Shown here: piece by piece, positions 1 through 5,803 of the stretch | How the letters are laid out: the number at the start of each line of letters is the position of its first letter | Numbering within the stretch: the stretch's first letter is position 1 | Source: Clostridia bacterium | GTDB taxonomy: Bacteria; Bacillota; Clostridia; Oscillospirales; CAG-272 | Length of the DNA: 7,383 nucleotides | Reading direction: 5' to 3' | Assembly (NCBI GenBank): GCA_017408535.1 | Contig: JAFQUL010000022.1 | Location: 1 to 7,383, forward strand | Notes under the pieces: generated by a model | What the model saw: the letters and a program-made list of their open reading frames with translations, nothing else | What the model was told of the DNA's origin: nothing | Databases searched by the model: none | Program-made: the position numbers and the translations under genes

Positions 1-43
1 CGAGTAATTCTTGTAAGAAGGTGCAACTACAACACCGGGTTAT
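1..43. repeat. Partial copy (copy 0) of the structured ~107-bp repeat
   Basis: This is the 3' part of the repeat seen complete at 114-215 and 220-324. It starts with the GA linker (2-3) and the 3' strand of the basal stem, GTAATTCTT (4-12), identical to 166-174 in copy 1. A diverged tail beginning GTAAGAAGGTGC (13-24) follows and runs to GGGTTAT (37-43), after which the similarity stops at an inserted palindromic segment. The 5' half, with the basal stem partner and both hairpins, would lie left of the window. The tail is more diverged than those of copies 1 and 2, which suggests an older or degenerating copy. Confidence 0.7.
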
Positions 44-61
44 CGTTTGATTAAATGCGCC

Positions 62-108
62 ATCAAACCTCGGGCCGCCGAGGGCGTCGGCCCCTACAAG
101 GGTTTGAT
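62..108. repeat. GC-rich palindromic (REP/MITE-like) element with 8-bp terminal inverted repeats
   Basis: The ends are ATCAAACC (62-69) and GGTTTGAT (101-108), perfect inverted repeats. They enclose a GC-rich hairpin: GGGCCG (72-77) pairs with CGGCCC (88-93), with further pairing inside after one mismatch. The block is much richer in GC than its AT-rich flanks and interrupts the spacing of the surrounding repeats: copy 0 to copy 1 is 162 bp, against 108 bp for copy 1 to copy 2. It has no coding capacity. Short GC-rich palindromes ending in a CCCCTACA-like string are, as I recall, dispersed in many gut Clostridia; membership in such a family is inference. GTTTGAT (45-51) can also pair with 62-68, giving an alternative fold. 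Confidence 0.6.
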
Positions 109-113
109 CTCTT

Positions 114-215
114 TACAGAAGAATTACGTTTTTGCGTTAGCAAAACGGTGTCCCACAGACACCGAGTAATTCTTGTGAGAAAGTGCCACTTAAACTAACG
201 AGTTATAGCTACATA
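114..215. repeat. Structured tandem repeat, copy 1 (three-way junction)
   Basis: The order is TACAG (114-118), then stem P1 5' strand (119-127), hairpin P2 (128-146), hairpin P3 (147-163), linker GA (164-165), P1 3' strand (166-174), and a conserved tail (175-215). P1 is 9 bp, AAGAATTAC with GTAATTCTT. P2 is GTTTTTGCGTTAGCAAAAC, a 7-bp stem with a GTTA loop and one bulged T. P3 is GGTGTC/GACACC with loop CCACA. The tail contains a small hairpin, AACT (193-196) with AGTT (201-204). Copy 2 has the same architecture. All pairs are Watson-Crick, so strand and RNA-versus-DNA function cannot be told. The array lies just downstream of glmS and could be transcribed in its 3' UTR. Confidence 0.75.
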
Positions 216-219
216 GTAC

Positions 220-324
220 TACAGGAAAAATTCCGTTTTTGCGTTAGCAAAACAGGTGATTTCATCACCTGAGGAATTTTTCGTAAGAAAGTGCCACTAA
301 AACTTTCGAGTTATAGCCACATAA
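220..324. repeat. Structured tandem repeat, copy 2 (three-way junction)
   Basis: The order matches copy 1: TACAG (220-224), P1 5' strand GAAAAATTCC (225-234), P2 (235-253, all 19 bases identical to copy 1), P3 AGGTGAT (254-260) with ATCACCT (264-270) around loop TTC, linker GA (271-272), P1 3' strand GGAATTTTTC (273-282), then a tail (283-324) closely matching 175-215. P1 is 10 bp and P3 7 bp, each one base pair longer than in copy 1, with changed bases on both sides that preserve pairing. The tail hairpin keeps AACT (301-304)/AGTT (309-312) but its loop is TTCG instead of AACG. The copy ends 20 bases from the glmS stop codon. Confidence 0.75.
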
Positions 325-325
325 T

Positions 326-347
326 ATGCACTTTCAATGCACTTTCA
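326..347. repeat. 11-bp perfect tandem duplication at the glmS stop codon
   Basis: ATGCACTTTCA occurs twice without a gap (326-336 and 337-347). Read on the minus strand each unit is TGAAAGTGCAT, and the first unit begins exactly with the glmS TGA stop (347-345). The GCACTTTC core is the inverted complement of GAAAGTGC in the tails of the structured repeats (179-186 and 287-294), so a glmS transcript could pair this segment with the neighbouring repeat tail. Confidence 0.8.
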
Positions 348-2168
348 TTCTACCGTAACCGACTTAGCCAGATTTCTCGGTCTATCCACGTCACAGCCGC
401 GGAGGACTGCCGCGTGGTATGCAAGCAGCTGAAGCACAGCGGCCGCATAAAAGGAGGAATATATACCTCCGGGGATGATAAACGCCCCATGCGCTATTTC
501 TTTCGGCAGGGTGACGTCCTCTGCGGCGATAACGACGATCTCTCCGCCCCGGGCGGCGACCTCCTTGATATTGCTTACCGTTTTGTCTGAAAGGCTCTTG
601 TCGGTAACCAGAGCGATTACCGGCGTACCCTCGGTTATCAGAGATATCGTGCCGTGCTTCAGCTCTCCTGCGGGATACGCCTCTGAATGAATATAGGATA
701 TCTCCTTGAGCTTGAGGCTGGCCTCGGTGGCAAGACAGTAATCTATACCGCGGCCGATGAAGAATACGTCATTTGCGGCGGCAACTTTCCCTGCAAGTGC
801 TTTTATCTCCTCTGCCCTTGCCGTTATCTTATCTACCTCACCGGGTACACCTTCGGTAAGTCCTCCGCAGATAGCCTTTTCTTCCTCACGGCTGATCCTG
901 CCTGCGGCGGCCGCCAGCTTTGCCGCAAGGATATACATTACCGTCAGCTGTGCGGAATACGCCTTGGTGCTTGCCACCGCTATCTCAGGGCCTGCAAGGG
1001 TCAGCAAGGTGCGGTCCGCTTCACGGCTTATGGCCGACCCGACGGCATTGACCACCGCAAGGGTGAATATTCCTCGCTCCTTCGCCATTCGCAGTGCCGC
1101 CAGGGTGTCAGCCGTCTCCCCTGACTGGGATATCAGTATCACAAGATCTCCGTCCTTCATTATCGGCTCGGAATATCTGAACTCTGACGCATAACTGACT
1201 TCAACCGGGATGCGTGCCAGCTTTTCGGTAAAATACTTTCCTATCAGCCCCGCATGCATAGCGGTGCCGCAAGCGACTACCCTTATACTGCCCTTTCCCT
1301 TCACTATCCCGTCAAGAATATCCCCGGGAAGTATCTCCTCAGGCGAAATGCCTGAGAGGCTCCCGGCCGTGTCACCGATTATTCGAGGCTCCTCGCAGAT
1401 CTCCTTCAGCATAAAATGCGGATATCCGCCCTTCTCTGCCGCCGAGAGGGAAAATTCGGCGGTAAGTATCTTCTTGCTTTTTTCTCTGCCGTCTCTGTCG
1501 GTAACTCTTACCCCTCTCGGACAGACACAGGCGATCTCCCCCTCCTCAAGACGGAAATATCTGTCGGTAAAGTCAAGAAAAGCCGGAATGTCGCTGGCAA
1601 TATAGTTGCCGTCCTCACCGAATGCCACCACCAGAGGACTGCCCACCCGTACCGCGTATATCTCTCCCTCTCTGTCACGGAAAATCACCCCCAGAGCAAA
1701 GCTGCCCTTAAGGTGTGCGACAGCAGAGGTCAAGGCGGCAAGAGGATCCTTCTCCGCTTTGTAATACATATCTATCAGTTTAACCGCCGCCTCCGTGTCT
1801 GTGTCCGAGACGAAGCTATAGCCGCGCTCTGTCAGATAATCTCTCAAAGATGAATAATTCTCGATAATTCCGTTGTGCACAAGGGACACCGCTTCCGTTG
1901 AGTGAGGATGGGCATTAAGGACGGTAGGCGCACCGTGAGTAGCCCATCTGGTATGTCCTATCCCGGCAGAAGCCCGAGGAAGCTTATCTCCTAATTTTTC
2001 TCTGAGAGCCGACAGCCTGCCGGAGGTCTTTACCGTTTTTATTTCTCCCGTGCTCTCAAACCAGGATATCCCCGCCGAATCATATCCTCTGTATTCCAGC
2101 CGGGAGAGACCTGCCAGCAGTTTCTCAGCACAGTCACCCGTCCCGGTATAACCTATTATTCCGCACAT
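345..2168 (-). CDS. glmS: Glutamine--fructose-6-phosphate aminotransferase (isomerizing)
   Basis: GlmS uses glutamine and fructose-6-phosphate to make glucosamine-6-phosphate and glutamate, the first committed cytosolic step to UDP-GlcNAc. The protein has 607 aa, the usual length. The N-terminal class II glutaminase domain (about 1-230) starts MCGIIGYTG with catalytic Cys2 exposed after Met removal; LEYRGYDSAG (24-33), HTRWATHG (72-79) and HNGIIENY (98-105) are present. GGYPHFMLKEI (247-257) is the linker to two SIS domains; SQSGETADT (347-355) and LKLKEISYIHSEAYPAGELKHG (485-506) mark the sugar-phosphate sites. The C-terminus NLAKSVTVE is the family signature. The universal MCGI start fixes the start codon although the best ribosome site is distant. 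It is last in a likely operon behind glmM. No glmS ribozyme is visible: the upstream gap is only 54 nt. Confidence 0.97.
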   Translation of the reverse strand: MCGIIGYTGTGDCAEKLLAGLSRLEYRGYDSAGISWFESTGEIKTVKTSGRLSALREKLGDKLPRASAGIGHTRWATHGAPTVLNAHPHSTEAVSLVHNGIIENYSSLRDYLTERGYSFVSDTDTEAAVKLIDMYYKAEKDPLAALTSAVAHLKGSFALGVIFRDREGEIYAVRVGSPLVVAFGEDGNYIASDIPAFLDFTDRYFRLEEGEIACVCPRGVRVTDRDGREKSKKILTAEFSLSAAEKGGYPHFMLKEICEEPRIIGDTAGSLSGISPEEILPGDILDGIVKGKGSIRVVACGTAMHAGLIGKYFTEKLARIPVEVSYASEFRYSEPIMKDGDLVILISQSGETADTLAALRMAKERGIFTLAVVNAVGSAISREADRTLLTLAGPEIAVASTKAYSAQLTVMYILAAKLAAAAGRISREEEKAICGGLTEGVPGEVDKITARAEEIKALAGKVAAANDVFFIGRGIDYCLATEASLKLKEISYIHSEAYPAGELKHGTISLITEGTPVIALVTDKSLSDKTVSNIKEVAARGGEIVVIAAEDVTLPKEIAHGAFIIPGGIYSSFYAAAVLQLLAYHAAVLRGCDVDRPRNLAKSVTVE

Positions 2169-2181
2169 ATTTATCTGAATA

Positions 2182-2186
2182 CCTCC
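2182..2186 (-). promoter_or_regulatory. Shine-Dalgarno of glmS with unusually long spacing
   Basis: On the minus strand GGAGG (2186 to 2182) lies 13 nt before the ATG at 2168, longer than the usual 5-10 nt. No better site is closer, and the MCGIIGYTG N-terminus leaves no alternative start. Initiation may be weaker than for the upstream genes. Confidence 0.6.
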
Positions 2187-2222
2187 GCAAAAAATTTGAA
2201 TTTGAGAATGCTATAACCCGAC

Positions 2223-3581
2223 TTATATTTCCTTCTTCTCTCCGTCAAAGAGTGCTTCAAGCACCGCTTTGAGCTCCTCTGTTATCCGCTCTATCTGCTT
2301 AGCATCCTCACCCTCAGCCATTATCCGTATCAGCGGCTCAGTACCTGAGGGCCGCACTACTACCCTTCCTCTGTCGCCAAGCTCGTTTTCTGCCCGCTCG
2401 ATAGCCTCACGGACTCTGCGGTCTGTGTAAAAAAGCAGCTTCTCTCCGCTGTCGGCGTGTACTGAGGCGTTTGACTGCGGGTACTTTTCAACCTTGCCGG
2501 AAAGCCGGTTTAGACCCTCACCCACTCTCGCCGACAGAGAGAACAGCTGAAGCGCCGTCAGAAGTCCGTCACCGGTGGTGGAATGATCTCTGAATATTAT
2601 ATGTCCCGATTGCTCTCCGCCGAGAGAAAAGCCGCCGAGGAGCATCTCCTCGAGCACGTATCTGTCGCCGACCTTTGTGGTAACGAGATCAATGCCGTTT
2701 TCTCTGCAGTACCTGCCGAAGCCGAAATTGGTCATCACAGTTCCCACCACCGTGTTTTTCTTCAGCTTGCCCCGCCGTTTCATATCAAGAGCGCATACCG
2801 CCATGATATCGTCCCCGTCAAGGATATTTCCCTCAGAATCAACGGCAATGCATCTGTCCCCATCTCCGTCAAAAGCCGCTCCTCCGTCATACTCACCCTT
2901 CTTTATCCCGGCTACCAGATTGTCTATAGAGGTAGAGCCGCAGCCACAGTTGATATTTTCCCCCGAAGGCTCGGCTGAGATGACAGTCACCTCCGCTCCC
3001 ATATCGCAAAACAGCCTCTCAGCAACGGTAGACACCGCTCCGTTCGAGCAGTCAAGCAATATCCTCATCCCGTCAAGTGAGTGAAGCACCGTGCTTTTAA
3101 GATACTCTATATAGTCATCGGAGGCATTGCTTGCCGGCTCTATTCTTCCTATATCAGAGGGAGAAGACAGCGGAATATCACCCGACAGAGCCAGGCTCTC
3201 TATCCTCTCCTCAAGCTCGTCGGGTATCTTATACCCCTCTCCGCCGAAGACCTTTATACCGTTGAACTCGGGGCCGTTGTGAGAAGCGGAGATCATTATG
3301 CCTCCGTCACATTTATATTTCTGTATCAGATACGCCACCGCAGGGGTGGGTATCACACCGAGGATTATAACGTCTGCCCCCGAGGAGCAGAGTCCTGCCG
3401 CTACAGATGCGGCCAGCATTTCAGAGGAGGTACGCGGATCCCATCCGAGAGCGAATATCCCTCTCCGCCGTCTGCCCGCCATGACCGAGCCTGTGGCACG
3501 GCCTATCATCATAGCCATTTCACAGGTAAGAAGGTCATTAGCGACTCCTCTTACCCCATCCGTTCCAAACAGTCTGCCCAT
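2223..3581 (-). CDS. glmM: Phosphoglucosamine mutase
   Basis: GlmM converts glucosamine-6-phosphate to glucosamine-1-phosphate in the cytosol, the step after GlmS. The 452-aa protein has the four-domain alpha-D-phosphohexomutase layout: N-terminal GRLFGTDGVRG (2-12); active-site loop SASHN (98-102), with Ser100 the expected phosphoserine; metal loop DGDGDR (238-243); sugar-binding GGEQSGH (321-327); and the C-terminal phosphate loop RPSGTEPLIR (410-419). The FGTDGVRG start and GlmM-typical loops favour GlmM over other phosphohexomutases. An oddity is that the Pro normally following ASHN is Gly here (ASHNGPEFNGIK). The start is supported by GAAGG (3594 to 3590) 8 nt upstream, inside the end of the preceding gene; the gap between the two genes is 2 nt, suggesting translational coupling. 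Confidence 0.96.
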   Translation of the reverse strand: MGRLFGTDGVRGVANDLLTCEMAMMIGRATGSVMAGRRRRGIFALGWDPRTSSEMLAASVAAGLCSSGADVIILGVIPTPAVAYLIQKYKCDGGIMISASHNGPEFNGIKVFGGEGYKIPDELEERIESLALSGDIPLSSPSDIGRIEPASNASDDYIEYLKSTVLHSLDGMRILLDCSNGAVSTVAERLFCDMGAEVTVISAEPSGENINCGCGSTSIDNLVAGIKKGEYDGGAAFDGDGDRCIAVDSEGNILDGDDIMAVCALDMKRRGKLKKNTVVGTVMTNFGFGRYCRENGIDLVTTKVGDRYVLEEMLLGGFSLGGEQSGHIIFRDHSTTGDGLLTALQLFSLSARVGEGLNRLSGKVEKYPQSNASVHADSGEKLLFYTDRRVREAIERAENELGDRGRVVVRPSGTEPLIRIMAEGEDAKQIERITEELKAVLEALFDGEKKEI

Positions 3582-3583
3582 AT

Positions 3584-4252
3584 TCAGTACCTTCTTTCGG
3601 TAATATCGCCGTATCTCTTATATATTCTGTCGCTGTCCACCGTACCTCTCACAAGAGAGAGGGGATATACCACTGTATTCCTTCCCACGACCGCACCGGG
3701 GCAAAGAACGGCAGAGCAGCCAACGTCTCCGAGATCTCCCACTACCGCTCCTAACTTTTTCCTGCCGGTGTCAATTTCTCCGTCCTCAAAATGTACCTTC
3801 ACCGTCTTTTTGTCGCTCTTAAGATTTGAGGTCACCGCACCTGCCCCGAGGTGTGCACCGTAGCCTAAGATCGAATCCCCTACGTAATTATAGTGAGGTA
3901 CCTGTACCTTTTCAAAAAGCACGCAGTTTTTCAGCTCTGTGGAATTACCGACCACCGCACCGTCCCCAACTACCGCACTGCCGCGGATAAAAGCGGAGTG
4001 TCTTACCTCCGCACCGCGGCATATTATAAGAGGACCGCCGAGGTAAGCGGTATCGGACACGGCGGCATCTCTCGATATCCAAACGTCCTCAGACACCCTG
4101 CGGTACTGATCCTGAGGCAGGTATTCGCCTATACGCATTATCTCATCGCCGAGGCCCTCCAGCGCCTGCCAGGGATATTCGAATTTTCCGATGTAACCGC
4201 CCACAAGAGATCTTGAAAGATCCAGTATATTTTTGATATCTTCTTTTTTCAT
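3584..4252 (-). CDS. Left-handed beta-helix protein, probable amino-sugar-1-phosphate N-acetyltransferase (GlmU C-domain-like, stand-alone)
   Basis: The 222-aa protein begins with a short helical segment (about 1-55), followed by hexapeptide-repeat coils (about 56-205) typical of left-handed parallel beta-helix acyltransferases. The best landmark is VPHYNYVGDSILG (118-130), matching the GlmU block with its catalytic His (here His120). GAGAVTSNLKSDKKTVKV (136-153) and RKKLGAVVGD (164-173) resemble the C-terminal domain of archaeal-type bifunctional sugar-1-phosphate enzymes such as Sulfolobus ST0452. There is no N-terminal nucleotidyltransferase domain, so annotation as a pyrophosphorylase would be misleading. 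Position 2 nt ahead of glmM, with glmS next, points to acetyl-CoA-dependent acetylation of glucosamine-1-phosphate; this is inference. It could instead be a structural or different-substrate hexapeptide acyltransferase. A G-rich ribosome site (minus-strand GGGGGG, 4264-4259) lies 6 nt before the ATG. Confidence 0.8.
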   Translation of the reverse strand: MKKEDIKNILDLSRSLVGGYIGKFEYPWQALEGLGDEIMRIGEYLPQDQYRRVSEDVWISRDAAVSDTAYLGGPLIICRGAEVRHSAFIRGSAVVGDGAVVGNSTELKNCVLFEKVQVPHYNYVGDSILGYGAHLGAGAVTSNLKSDKKTVKVHFEDGEIDTGRKKLGAVVGDLGDVGCSAVLCPGAVVGRNTVVYPLSLVRGTVDSDRIYKRYGDITERRY

Positions 4253-4270
4253 TTTTATCCCCCCATTCTC

Positions 4271-4281
4271 AGTATAGTATA
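4271..4281 (-). promoter_or_regulatory. Tentative -10 region for the minus-strand glm cluster
   Basis: On the minus strand two overlapping TATACT hexamers (4281-4276 and 4276-4271) sit in the expected region upstream of the first gene. No convincing -35 is found: 17 nt upstream reads TGTCAA. This is a weak call based on the -10 match and on the need for a promoter ahead of a divergent operon. Confidence 0.3.
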
Positions 4282-4352
4282 TCCAAAGTTATGAGAAATT
4301 GACATTAATACTAAAAAAAGAAAAAAGTCCTTGATTCATCGAAGAAAACCTA

Positions 4353-4380
4353 TTGACTTAGGTAAAAAAAGGGGTACAAT
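4353..4380 (+). promoter_or_regulatory. Vegetative sigma-factor promoter of the AI-2E family gene
   Basis: TTGACT (4353-4358) and TACAAT (4375-4380) are separated by 16 bp, each one mismatch from consensus. Transcription would start near 4387, giving a leader of about 36 nt with AGGAG (4412-4416) 6 nt before the ATG. Together with the tentative minus-strand promoter this makes 4253-4422 a divergent control region; I see no riboswitch or terminator in it. Confidence 0.75.
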
Positions 4381-4422
4381 ATATATGTAGGATACTACTA
4401 AGATATACGTCAGGAGAGAAAG

Positions 4423-5715
4423 ATGTTCAAGATAGATTGGAACAAAAAATACACGACGATCGCCGCATACGTGGTTATAGTAGTCTTCATTTGTGCTTTC
4501 GGTGCTATCGTGCTGGCAAATGCCATATCCAGCGGCATCGTAGGTACGGTGCTCCGCAGTACCTTCGGGCTTCTGTCACCTCTTATATACGCATTCGGTA
4601 TCGCATATCTGATAAATCCGCTTATGAAGTTGACGGAGAAATATCTCTTCGCCTTCGTATCAAAGAAAAAGCCTCACCGCAAGCTCCGCCGTGCCCTTGC
4701 AGTAGCTACTACTTATTTCGCCCTGCTTCTTCTGATAACGGTGTTCGTAGTGCTGATGATCCCCCAGATCGCAGAAAGCTACAACGAGCTGTCAAGCAAG
4801 CTGTCCGGGTACATCGAATCTGCACAGAGCTGGGCGGACAACTTCGTTCAGAATCTTCCCTTTGTGGGTACAGGCTTTGCCAACTTTGAGGATTTCCTTG
4901 AGCAGACCAATCTGTCTGAGTCGCTTAAGGGCTTCGTGTCCGGCTCAGGCTCTGTCATGCAGGCAATGGGCGCTTTCCTCGTCTCCTTTGCCGAGAACTT
5001 CGTCACCGAGATGAAGAATGCCTTCTTCGGCGTAGTCCTTTCGATATATTTCCTTTTCTCAAAGGAGATACTTATCGCTCAGCTGAAAAAGATACTTTCC
5101 GCTATCTTTTCCCCGAAGCACGTAAAGGCTATGATCCACGGTGCAAGATACACCAACCGCACCTTCGGAAGCTTTCTTACCGGTAAGATCCTTGAGGCGA
5201 TAATGGTAGGTCTTGTGACCTTCATCGCTCTCGGAATATTCGATATTCCCTTCTATCCCGTTATCTCCATCGTTATTGCGGTCACCGATATTATTCCCGT
5301 ATTCGGTCCCTTTATCGGTGCTATTCCCAGTGCGATAATCATATTTATTGCCAACCCCATCAAGGCACTTTGGTTTGCGATAATCATTCTCGTGATCCAG
5401 CAGATAGACGGCAACATCATCGGTCCCAAGATACTGGGTGAGAAGACAGGTCTCAGCTCTATGTGGGTAATCATCTCTCTTATGGTAGCGGGAGGACTTT
5501 TCGGCTTTGCCGGAATGATCCTGGGCGTTCCCTTCTTTGCGGTGATCTATATGCTGGTGAAGCTCTTTATCGAGGGCAGACTCAAGAAAAAAGGTCTTCC
5601 CGTGTCCACTCTTGAGTACTTCGGAGAGGGATATCCCATAAAGGACGGTACTGCTCCTTCGTCAGACGCCAGCCCCGACCGGGATGAGAACGGAAACAGC
5701 TCCCCAAAAAAATAA
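4423..5715 (+). CDS. AI-2E family (PF01594-type) membrane transporter
   Basis: This is a 430-aa polytopic inner-membrane protein. Hydrophobic segments are visible at about 12-34, 48-66, 91-113, 198-213, 258-286, 289-310, 315-328 and 346-380. A large soluble, helix-prone stretch (about 115-195) follows the third segment, as is usual in this family. Diagnostic motifs are TDIIPVFGPFIGAIPS (288-303) and QIDGNIIGPKILG (327-339). The last 40-50 residues are hydrophilic (Lys/Gly, then Ser/Asp-rich) and probably cytoplasmic. Family members include TqsA, named for autoinducer-2 export, and Na+/H+ antiporters, so the substrate cannot be assigned from sequence. The start is supported by AGGAG 6 nt upstream and a good promoter. 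No terminator separates it from the next promoter 20 bp downstream, so some readthrough into the glycyl radical genes is possible. Confidence 0.9.
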   Translation: MFKIDWNKKYTTIAAYVVIVVFICAFGAIVLANAISSGIVGTVLRSTFGLLSPLIYAFGIAYLINPLMKLTEKYLFAFVSKKKPHRKLRRALAVATTYFALLLLITVFVVLMIPQIAESYNELSSKLSGYIESAQSWADNFVQNLPFVGTGFANFEDFLEQTNLSESLKGFVSGSGSVMQAMGAFLVSFAENFVTEMKNAFFGVVLSIYFLFSKEILIAQLKKILSAIFSPKHVKAMIHGARYTNRTFGSFLTGKILEAIMVGLVTFIALGIFDIPFYPVISIVIAVTDIIPVFGPFIGAIPSAIIIFIANPIKALWFAIIILVIQQIDGNIIGPKILGEKTGLSSMWVIISLMVAGGLFGFAGMILGVPFFAVIYMLVKLFIEGRLKKKGLPVSTLEYFGEGYPIKDGTAPSSDASPDRDENGNSSPKK

Positions 5716-5735
5716 AACTAATTACCGTTTATGTA

Positions 5736-5764
5736 TTGACACGGACACACAAATAACGTAAAAT
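5736..5764 (+). promoter_or_regulatory. Near-consensus promoter of the glycyl radical enzyme operon
   Basis: TTGACA (5736-5741, perfect) and TAAAAT (5759-5764, one mismatch) have an ideal 17-bp spacer. Transcription should start near 5771, the first base of a hairpin. It is one of the best sigma70-type matches in the window and begins 20 bp after the preceding stop codon. Confidence 0.85.
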
Positions 5765-5771
5765 ATCCGTG
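5740..5771. promoter_or_regulatory. Operator-like inverted repeat over the promoter
   Basis: CACGGA (5740-5745) and TCCGTG (5766-5771) are perfect 6-bp inverted repeats 20 nt apart. They overlap the end of the -35 and the predicted start point, bracketing the spacer and -10. The centre-to-centre distance of 26 bp is about 2.5 helical turns. A repressor site is possible, but 6-bp dyads also occur by chance, and no regulator gene is nearby. Confidence 0.35.
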
Positions 5772-5787
5772 CCGTCCTTTGGGCGGC
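5771..5787 (+). promoter_or_regulatory. 5'-terminal hairpin of the predicted activase transcript
   Basis: GCCGTCC (5771-5777) pairs with GGGCGGC (5781-5787) around a TTT loop: seven pairs, one of them G-T. No T-run follows, so it is not an intrinsic terminator. It would sit at the very 5' end of the mRNA made from the promoter just upstream, 16 nt before the ATG of the activase. 5'-end hairpins are known to protect transcripts from RppH/RNase J or E attack; a role here is inference. Confidence 0.6.
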
Positions 5788-5803
5788 AGAATGATAAACA
5801 GTT

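Noticed and set aside
175..224. Intron between GTGAG (175) and TACAG (220-224), with the junction fold as exon
   Set aside because: The boundary words resemble spliceosomal sites, but the context is bacterial, the segment is about 50 nt, and there are no group I or II intron domains. Coincidence is more likely.
1..324. CRISPR array
   Set aside because: The repeated unit is about 107 bp with internal hairpins and conserved tails; there are no short identical repeats with unique 30-40-bp spacers.
114..324. tRNA-like gene or hammerhead ribozyme
   Set aside because: The fold has three stems with no unpaired bases at two junctions and GA at the third. It lacks an anticodon arm, T-loop and CCA-type acceptor, and lacks the CUGANGA and GAAA core of a hammerhead.
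291..590. 99-aa plus-strand frame starting in the repeat tail
   Set aside because: Most of it is antisense to the conserved C-terminus of glmS; no ribosome site or family resemblance.
2169..2222. glmS self-cleaving ribozyme/riboswitch upstream of glmS
   Set aside because: The gap between glmM and glmS is only 54 nt, too short for the ribozyme core, and I see none of its pairing elements.
3081..3863. 260-aa plus-strand open frame opposite glmM and the acetyltransferase gene
   Set aside because: It is antisense to two well-supported genes, has no recognisable domain, and its composition follows the complementary coding strand.
4299..4304. TTGACA on the plus strand as an additional -35
   Set aside because: No -10-like hexamer lies 15-19 bp downstream, where the sequence is a purine run.
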